DNA from: Candidatus Eiseniibacteriota bacterium
GTDB lineage: Bacteria; Arandabacterota; Arandabacteria; Arandabacterales; Arandabacteraceae
NCBI GenBank assembly: GCA_030622265.1
Contig: JAUXGG010000070.1
Span: forward strand, 1-7,379
DNA: 7,379 nt
Direction: 5' to 3'
The position numbers and the translations under genes were made by a program. The notes beneath the pieces are model-generated. The model had not been told where the DNA came from and ran no database searches. It saw only the letters and a list, made by a program, of their open reading frames with translations. Positions 1-5,347 of the stretch are shown here, piece by piece (position 1 is the first letter of the stretch; each line of letters begins with the position of its first letter).

Positions 1-102
1 CGCCCGGTCCGTCGCCCGGTCCGTCGCCCGGTTCGCCGCCTGGTCCGCCGCCTGGTTCGCCGCCCGGTTCGCCACCTGGTTCGCCGCCCGGTTCGTCGCC
101 CG
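1..102. repeat. 12-base tandem repeat array, cut by left edge
   Basis: Eight full units of the 12-mer CGCCCGGTTCGC and close variants lie head to tail at 1-96, with a decaying ninth unit at 97-102. Only unit positions 2, 5, 9 and 12 vary. Because 12 is a multiple of 3, each reading frame is itself periodic. The minus strand reads Gly-Glu-Pro-Gly repeats with occasional Gly or Asp in place of Glu or Gly. One plus frame reads Pro-Gly-Ser-Pro repeats and continues to a stop at 162-164 (tail ...RASYSCRFFALNA). In both of these frames the changes at positions 2 and 5 are silent, while those at 9 and 12 are not, so the variation does not choose a strand. The plus-strand tail could be the C-terminus of a convergent gene starting off the window; the array may equally be non-coding. 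Confidence 0.85.
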
Positions 103-197
103 CTTCTCCTGCGCCGGCGGCCCGGGCCTCTTACTCCTGCCGGTTTTTCGCTTTGAACGCATAGACCACACTCAAGATCGGCCCCGCGACTGTCAGG
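103..197. other. Unassigned spacer between tandem repeat and IS remnant
   Basis: I find no gene, RNA or clear regulatory site here. A GC-rich palindrome GGCCCGGGCC lies at 119-128, inside a loose pairing of CCGGC (114-118) with GCCGG (139-143), which is followed by TTTTT at 144-148. That could be a weak plus-strand terminator for a convergent gene entering from the left, but the loop is long. The stretch CACTCAAGATCGGCCCC (168-184) recalls the short repeated motifs at IS21-family ends. That resemblance is from memory and weak. Confidence 0.4.
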
Positions 198-225
198 TGA
201 ACCGCCCCACCTTTTCCGGAGGCCC
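198..225 (-). repeat. IS3-family terminal inverted repeat (IS6110-like)
   Basis: Read on the plus strand the site starts TGAACCGCCCC and continues through TCCGGAG (215-221). Compared with the 28-base end of IS6110 as I remember it, 22 of 28 positions agree, including the whole outer 11 bases and the TCCGGAG block. The outer tip of the element is position 198. The partner left repeat is not in the window, so no target-site duplication can be checked. Confidence 0.75.
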
Positions 226-227
226 GG

Positions 228-317
228 TTATGTGACTCCAGCCACAATGGCTGGAATCTGCTGACTCTCATGGTACACCTCTTCGTACTCTGCCGGTGGT
301 ATGTTTCCGATCGGCTC
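228..317 (-). pseudogene. IS3-family transposase (OrfB), last ~29 codons only
   Basis: The frame reads EPIGNIPPAEYE followed by EVYHESQQIPAIVAGVT and a TAA stop at 228-230. The segment [E/D]PIG[N/D]IPPAE[Y/F]E, about 20 residues from the C-terminus, is characteristic of the integrase-core (DDE) transposase of IS3-family elements, just after the WVDWFNHRRL block in intact proteins. None of the catalytic DDE residues remain. An in-frame ATG at 323-321 would allow a 31-residue peptide, but this ATG lies inside the YfhO gene and is probably chance. This frame, not the overlapping 62-residue open frame at 319-131, explains the DNA. Confidence 0.8.
234..258. other. Perfect 8-bp stem-loop inside the IS remnant
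   Basis: TCCAGCCA (237-244) pairs perfectly with TGGCTGGA (248-255) around a 3-base loop, and two more pairs form after a C-A mismatch (234-235 with 257-258). No T-run follows on either strand, so it does not look like an intrinsic terminator. It lies within the transposase tail about 60 bases past the operon's last stop codon and might stabilise the 3' end of the operon mRNA. It could also be chance. Confidence 0.35.
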
Positions 318-2733
318 ACTCATCCGCCGCGCGCGCGCCGAATCTGAAGTACACGATGGCGGCGAGCAATCCCACAATCGAGAGTATCATACCTATGTGA
401 AGGCTCCGGGGTGAGAACCTCATCGAGACCTTATGGGTTCCGCGCTCTATCTCAAGCGCCCGGATGCCCAGATCGGTATCCAGAATCTTGACGGGCTCTC
501 CATTCACGTAGGCCTTCCATCCCGGATAGTGCGTGTCCTGAAAGAGCAGCAAACAGTCATTGTCGGCTTCAACCGAAAGCTCCACGAGTTCCGGCTGATA
601 CAGGTCAATCACGCACCGCCCGCATATATTGAGGTGCAACTCGTCGAGGTGCTCCGTCAGCTTGACCTCGCCGGCTCCGCCCTGGCGACGGCCCTTTGCG
701 GTGAAAAGGTCCTTATCGATGCAGATCCCCTTGGGAAGCGCGTCGGGATTGTCATAGACATTTATGTCACCCTCGTAGAGGGGACGAAAGCCGGTGGCGT
801 AACCGGCCTCGGCCAGCATCCTGTCGCCTATGAACATGCGCACCGCCATGAGGTCGCCCAGCCTTCCGGTGGCGGTCCCCATAGCCCCGAGGGCGTCACC
901 CGATCCCCTGGCCCAGGCGACCCGCCTCGAGTGGGCCGCCGGAGGAACGGCATTCAGCCCCTCGAAAACGGGAATCCCGAAAAGGAGCGGCAAATTGGCC
1001 GGAAACACGGGAGAGAGATAGACCAGGCTGCCCGCCCTCCACTTCCCCGGCGGCCTCAGAGACCTCGACACGAAGTCTATCCCCTCGGTCCTCTCGAGAC
1101 AGCCGGCAGGCTGGGTAACATAGTATCTTCGCGCGGCAACAAGGAGATCGGCGGCAAGCGTGAGCAGAAGGAGTGAGCCTGCAAGGAGGATTACTCCCCT
1201 CCTTCGCCACCGAAGATAGACTGTTACAAGCGCGGCCGAGAGGCAGGTAAAAAGCACGCTCAGGCCGACCTGGGTTTTCTCATAGACAAGCCACGCGGCC
1301 TCGCATTCTCTCACCCAGATTATGAGCTTGAATCCGCCCTTCTGGAACCAGGGCTCACCGGCCAGCATCCGCGCCTCTCTGATAAGGCCGGAGAAGAGAC
1401 TCCCGCTCTTGAAGACAAAGACCAGGTAACCGGCGAATGCCGCCAGGGCCAGCAGCATCAACACGGCGCTGTAGCGCCTTCGGCCCGATCCGGCTTCGGC
1501 TCTCCCGGCAAGCGAGATACCCTTTCCGGCAAGTGCCGCGAGCGCAAAGCAGGCGATCACTGAAACCCGGTCGACCTGCGAGTAAGCGGCGGGAGGAAAA
1601 ACAGTATAAATGACCTTGAGCAAAATAGCGCTGGTCGCAACACCCACGCTCAGAATGAGAAGCAATAACAGGCCGCGGATGTGGCGAGAGGCGCGCACGA
1701 ACACCAGGCCTGCCAGCGCCATCACCAGGCCGCCGGCGCCGCAGTAAACGTGGAAACCGCTATTATAGGGGTGAACCGCGCCCTTGATGAGCCCCACCCA
1801 GCTGGTACCCTCGATGGGATTGCCGAAGAGGTCGGGAGCGAAGCTCCTCAGGAGAAAGACCGGTTCCCAGAGATGCTCGTGTCTCATCAATTCATAGCTG
1901 AAGCTCGGCCCGCCGGAGTTGCGGATAAGCTCGATAAACGGGACGAGATTGACCGCAACCACGAGAGCGCTCAAGAGACCCGTGACTGCGATGAACCCGA
2001 GCTTCTTGAGCGGGCTCAACCGGTCCCCTCCCAACATGCCCTCCAAGCCATCTTCGATTGCGTAAATCACAAGGGCGGCGACGGCGAACATGAAGATCTG
2101 CGTCATGCCCGCCAGGTAGCCCAGGGCCATAAAGAGGATAAGCAGCAGGCCGCCCGAACGCGGAGAGCGCCTCGATCTCTCGTATGCATAGAACATCCAG
2201 GGTATCCAGCTTGCGGTGGCAACAAAGGTGGGGTGCCCCGTCCTCAGGAAGAAAAATGAGGAAAGCCCGAAAGTCACGCCCCCGACCATCCCTCCCATCA
2301 CCGTTCCGCCGGTGGCTCTCAGGAAAAAGTACATTCCGACCATGGCGATGAGGAAATGGATCGCCGCATCGTAACCCATGGCCCTTGCCGGATTCGCCGG
2401 CACGAGCATGAGGGAGACCGGGTAGAGAACCCGGGACTGCGGGTCCGCGAAGAACGGGTAGCCGGAGAAGACATCCGGGCTCCAGAGCGGGAACCTCCCT
2501 GAGGCTATGCTCCGCGACATCTCGACTCTCCGCGGGAAATACGTGCGGGCGGCGTCCGTGCGGTAGCTGGGCTGAGAGAGATCCTCGCGCGAGGCCGTTG
2601 CCCTCCATGGCGACCACATGAAGGTGTTTGAGGTTATGAGCACCCTGTCATCGAAAAGCACGTCCTGGAAGAAAGCTGCGACCACGACCGCGAACAGGGC
2701 AACAACCAGCACGGTCCGTACCTTAGGATTCAC
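316..2733 (-). CDS. YfhO-family GT-C-type membrane protein (complete)
   Basis: This is an 805-residue polytopic protein of the bacterial YfhO family. Studied Firmicute members are needed to glycosylate lipoteichoic acid, presumably using a polyprenyl-phosphate sugar outside the membrane. A first membrane helix (~6-22) is followed by a long loop with the family's conserved features: D60, YFPRR (65-69), GRFPLW (79-84) and GYPFFADPQS (91-100). Some 12 more helices run from ~122 to ~533. Then comes a soluble domain (~540-775) with EGLN (591-594) and HYPGWKAYVNG (735-745), and a final helix (~777-797) with a short tail. Length and architecture suit an intact member. The GTG start overlaps the preceding TGA as GTGA; no strong Shine-Dalgarno is seen, so coupling is likely. 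It is a paralogue of the partial protein at the right edge (HPTFVATASW versus QPTFVSTASW). The stop codon sits exactly at the edge of an IS remnant. Substrate unknown. Confidence 0.9.
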   Translation of the reverse strand: MNPKVRTVLVVALFAVVVAAFFQDVLFDDRVLITSNTFMWSPWRATASREDLSQPSYRTDAARTYFPRRVEMSRSIASGRFPLWSPDVFSGYPFFADPQSRVLYPVSLMLVPANPARAMGYDAAIHFLIAMVGMYFFLRATGGTVMGGMVGGVTFGLSSFFFLRTGHPTFVATASWIPWMFYAYERSRRSPRSGGLLLILFMALGYLAGMTQIFMFAVAALVIYAIEDGLEGMLGGDRLSPLKKLGFIAVTGLLSALVVAVNLVPFIELIRNSGGPSFSYELMRHEHLWEPVFLLRSFAPDLFGNPIEGTSWVGLIKGAVHPYNSGFHVYCGAGGLVMALAGLVFVRASRHIRGLLLLLILSVGVATSAILLKVIYTVFPPAAYSQVDRVSVIACFALAALAGKGISLAGRAEAGSGRRRYSAVLMLLALAAFAGYLVFVFKSGSLFSGLIREARMLAGEPWFQKGGFKLIIWVRECEAAWLVYEKTQVGLSVLFTCLSAALVTVYLRWRRRGVILLAGSLLLLTLAADLLVAARRYYVTQPAGCLERTEGIDFVSRSLRPPGKWRAGSLVYLSPVFPANLPLLFGIPVFEGLNAVPPAAHSRRVAWARGSGDALGAMGTATGRLGDLMAVRMFIGDRMLAEAGYATGFRPLYEGDINVYDNPDALPKGICIDKDLFTAKGRRQGGAGEVKLTEHLDELHLNICGRCVIDLYQPELVELSVEADNDCLLLFQDTHYPGWKAYVNGEPVKILDTDLGIRALEIERGTHKVSMRFSPRSLHIGMILSIVGLLAAIVYFRFGARAADE

Positions 2734-3707
2734 GACTCAGGCCCCATGTCTTTCAAGGTGAACTGTTTGCCCGCGTAGAGCAGTCCCCCGATCAGGGCGA
2801 ACAGCATGAACACAATGTAAACCACGACTGAATATGCGAAGCCCAGGCTGTCGGCCACTCCAAACTGCCTCAAGAGAGCGACAAAGGTCGCCTCCCGCAC
2901 CCCGATACCGCTTATCGATATGGGGATCATGCGCGCCAGCTCCACGATGGGAACCACCAGCAGGAGCGTGGGGAAGCTCAGATCGATCGAGAAGGCCCTG
3001 GCAACCATGTAACAGCCGGTGATCCAGAGCAGCCGCGAAAGAACCGAAATGAAAAACCCCTGGATGAGGGCCGGCCGGCAGCACCTGTAGCTGACGACGG
3101 CCTCGTAGGCTCGCTCGATTCTCTCACGCGCCCTGAACCTGCCGAATGGACGCAGCAGGGGATCCAGGACTCGTGAGAGCTGCCTCGCCACCGGACGCAG
3201 CATCACGATGAACGCGAGGAGGAAGATCAGGCCCGCAATCACCCAGACCGTGGCGATCACGCCCCAGTTGACTCGCTCGCCGCCGACGAAGGGAATCGCG
3301 CAGAGCCCGATCGGCAGAAGCACGAAAAAGCCCAGGAGGCGCTCCAGGAGAACCGACGCGAAGACGTCGGCGCGCCGGGGAGTCCCCGCGGACAGGCCCA
3401 CCACCCGCGCAACGTCGCCACCCACGGCCGTCGGAAGGAAGGCGCTGAAAAAATTGCCGACCAGGTAGTAATAGAGGAGGCGTGCCTGGGATGAGCGTAT
3501 TCCCCTGGCCCTGAGCAAAACACGCCATCTGAGCGAGTTCACGAGTATTACGCCGAAATCGGCAAGCGCGGCGAGGCAGAGCGGAAGGACGGCGAGCCCC
3601 CTGAAGTGGCCGCCCACCTCGTCGAGATCAAGCCTGTAGATCAGAAACGCGATGAGCCCGACGCTCACAAGGAGCCTCATAGCCTTGAATGTGCCTGACC
3701 TGGTCAT
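2730..3707 (-). CDS. Flippase-like protein, LPG-synthase TM / UPF0104 family
   Basis: A 325-residue protein with about eight hydrophobic segments and no soluble domain. It matches the lysylphosphatidylglycerol synthase transmembrane family, related to the flippase half of MprF and to archaeal AglD. Family signatures are visible: RW at 60-61, NFFSAFLPTAVGGDVAR (85-101), LERLLGF (121-127) and PISISGIGVREA (262-273). The C-terminal aminoacyl-transferase domain of MprF is absent and the length is that of stand-alone members, so lipid lysinylation is unlikely. Stand-alone members often sit among glycosyltransferase genes and are thought to move or handle lipid-linked intermediates, which fits its place between three GT-C-like genes. 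The ATG overlaps the upstream TGA (ATGA) and has AGGA four bases before it. Its own TGA overlaps the next gene's GTG. The molecule it handles cannot be told from sequence. Confidence 0.88.
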   Translation of the reverse strand: MTRSGTFKAMRLLVSVGLIAFLIYRLDLDEVGGHFRGLAVLPLCLAALADFGVILVNSLRWRVLLRARGIRSSQARLLYYYLVGNFFSAFLPTAVGGDVARVVGLSAGTPRRADVFASVLLERLLGFFVLLPIGLCAIPFVGGERVNWGVIATVWVIAGLIFLLAFIVMLRPVARQLSRVLDPLLRPFGRFRARERIERAYEAVVSYRCCRPALIQGFFISVLSRLLWITGCYMVARAFSIDLSFPTLLLVVPIVELARMIPISISGIGVREATFVALLRQFGVADSLGFAYSVVVYIVFMLFALIGGLLYAGKQFTLKDMGPES

Positions 3708-5347
3708 GGTTTCCTGCGGAGTATCTGCACCGACCCTATGCGGTCCACCGGGGCATAGTTCTCAAGAATCCAGGCTTTGACCCGAACCGCGTATTCGCCG
3801 AAGCTCTGTTTGGTCTGCCCCAGCCCACCACCATCAAAGGGCTCGGTGAGGAATATGTACTCCGTCTCGTGAGCGCCTATGTCCTCAATGTACCTGGCTT
3901 CCTCCCCGGGATCCAGCCCCCTGCGGTAGTGCGCGTATCTGGTTGGATTCCGGCGATCATAGAAGAAATAGAGCATCTGGAGCTGAGGTACTGCAAGCAC
4001 ATAATCCCCCGGGGAGGTGTGACGATCGAGGTAGTCACCAAGGACCGTGAAGAACCTGGCCTGGCCCGGAGTGACACGGACCGGCACCCGCTCGAGTCCC
4101 AATCTGGTGTCATTGCCAAGGCGTACGGCGATCGATCCCAGGTACTCGGTATCCCCGATGGATACACCCTCTCTGTAGAACCTCTTCATCGTCTCGGTGT
4201 CGGTGACCCCTTTGACAATGCCGACCGATGCCCACACAAGCAGCGCCGGGATCACGAATATCAGGCCCAGGCGGGCTGCAGACTTAAGCCGCCTCCGGGC
4301 TTTCCAGCGCCCCTCCAGGCCCGATGACGCGAAGGCCACCACAAGCGTCGCCAGCAGAAGGACATACTGCATGCTCTGGAGCAAATGGCCGAGATCGGAG
4401 CGCCAGACACTCTGGTTAAAAGCCATCACACCGGCCACCAGGACCACCACGAATGGTGTCATGTTTGCCGTCCAGCGTCTGCCGGCGGCGCGCTTCGTCA
4501 CCATGATGAGCGCCAGGGCATAGACCGCGAAGGGCAGGTAGAAGAGAAGCCGCACGGGAAGGACGTGGGCGAGGTAGGCGCGATCGAGGCCGCCGACGGC
4601 CGTGATTGATGGATATGCCACACGGTTGGTCATGTTATCTATCATGCCCTCGCGCGTCATCTTCCTTAACATCGGCCCCAGCGCACCCTGGAAGTGGAAG
4701 AAGAGCAGCACCGGGATACCTATGATGGCGATGCCGAGCGCAAGAAAGGCCACCCGCGCCGCCACGTCTCTCCACACCTTGCCCTGCCCCCTCTTCGCGA
4801 GGGCATCTATCACCATTCCGATCACGCCTCCGATCACGGCAAAGCCCGCGACGTCCTGCCTGAAAACGGCGCAAATGCCGATCACGATCCCTGTCAGGAT
4901 CAACCGGCGCGGAGGGCTCCTCAATGACCGGATCATGACATAGAGCGCAAGGAACCCGAGACTTGAGAAAAAGACCTTATGCCAGGGACCGGGCGCGAGC
5001 ATGAGCATCATTGGCGCGAGCAGCGCCAGCCAGCTCCCGGTCAGCGCCGCCACGATTGTGAACGCGAGGCTGCACTTCAAGGCCTGGAGAAAGACGAATA
5101 TGTACCTCTCCACCATGATGTTCTTACCGAACAGGCTGAACGCAGCCGCCACCGCGTAGAAGCGCCCCGGGGCATAGGTGTGGTGAAAGTCCCTGTAGAT
5201 GAGCTGGCCGTCCATCAACCGCTCCACCCCATCCAGGAGATAGCCCTCGTCATAGGCCAGCCCGTACCCCGCATAGGAAGCGAAGTAAATGAAGGCGGCC
5301 GCGAAAACCAGGAGGCCGCCGATCAAGCAGGCGCGCCGCGATATCAT
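3704..5347 (-). CDS. GT-C / PMT-like (GT39-type) membrane glycosyltransferase candidate
   Basis: A 547-residue protein resembling GT-C glycosyltransferases of the PMT/ArnT type, which transfer sugars from polyprenyl-phosphate carriers on the outer face of the membrane. After the first helix (~7-24) the loop carries AYDEGYLLDG (31-40), whose Asp-Glu pair (33-34) is where the catalytic acid lies in this fold. Next come DGQLIYRDFHHTYAPG (46-61), FRQD (162-165) and SDLGHLLQSMQY (317-328), all recurrent in this group. About 11 more helices reach ~379. The last ~165 residues form a soluble extracytoplasmic domain with YFFYDRRNPTRY (459-470), a PMT-like element. The start is well supported: ATG overlapping the preceding TGA, with GGAGGT eight bases upstream. 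Acceptor and sugar are unknown; protein O-glycosylation, lipid modification and surface-polymer decoration are all possible. The family call is by motif and layout. Confidence 0.82.
   Translation of the reverse strand: MISRRACLIGGLLVFAAAFIYFASYAGYGLAYDEGYLLDGVERLMDGQLIYRDFHHTYAPGRFYAVAAAFSLFGKNIMVERYIFVFLQALKCSLAFTIVAALTGSWLALLAPMMLMLAPGPWHKVFFSSLGFLALYVMIRSLRSPPRRLILTGIVIGICAVFRQDVAGFAVIGGVIGMVIDALAKRGQGKVWRDVAARVAFLALGIAIIGIPVLLFFHFQGALGPMLRKMTREGMIDNMTNRVAYPSITAVGGLDRAYLAHVLPVRLLFYLPFAVYALALIMVTKRAAGRRWTANMTPFVVVLVAGVMAFNQSVWRSDLGHLLQSMQYVLLLATLVVAFASSGLEGRWKARRRLKSAARLGLIFVIPALLVWASVGIVKGVTDTETMKRFYREGVSIGDTEYLGSIAVRLGNDTRLGLERVPVRVTPGQARFFTVLGDYLDRHTSPGDYVLAVPQLQMLYFFYDRRNPTRYAHYRRGLDPGEEARYIEDIGAHETEYIFLTEPFDGGGLGQTKQSFGEYAVRVKAWILENYAPVDRIGSVQILRRKP

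Larger units (their letters stand above)
198..317 (-). mobile_element. Remnant of an IS3-family insertion sequence (right end only)
   Basis: Two independent signs agree. A minus-strand reading frame at 317-228 matches the C-terminal tail typical of IS3-family OrfB transposases (EPIGNIPPAEYE, then a short variable end). Directly after its stop codon comes a terminal repeat beginning TGAACCGCCCC, with the TGA/TCA tip normal for IS3-family elements. The spacing of stop codon to terminal repeat is as expected for an intact right end. Everything upstream (the rest of orfB, orfA and the left end) is missing: the remnant begins exactly at the stop codon of the YfhO gene. It cannot transpose. A deletion or recombination probably joined the IS end to the operon. 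The inner boundary is certain only to within a few bases. Confidence 0.8.

Noticed and set aside
1..102. CRISPR array
   Set aside because: The 12-base units are directly contiguous, with no unique spacers and no dyad-symmetric repeat of CRISPR length.
114..148. Plus-strand intrinsic terminator (CCGGC/GCCGG stem followed by TTTTT)
   Set aside because: The stem is only five base pairs with a 20-base loop and no confirmed plus-strand gene upstream. Kept only as a remark on the spacer.
131..319. A 62-residue minus-strand open frame starting with GTG, overlapping the YfhO stop as GTGA like the other operon junctions
   Set aside because: The same DNA in another frame encodes a recognisable IS3 transposase tail and then a terminal repeat. 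The GTGA overlap looks coincidental and the peptide resembles nothing known to me.
433..1176. A 247-residue plus-strand open frame inside the complete YfhO gene
   Set aside because: It is antisense to a clear family member, has no family motifs, and is the kind of shadow frame common in GC-rich genes. The same holds for plus-strand frames at 1681-2259, 3689-4327 and 4979-5518.
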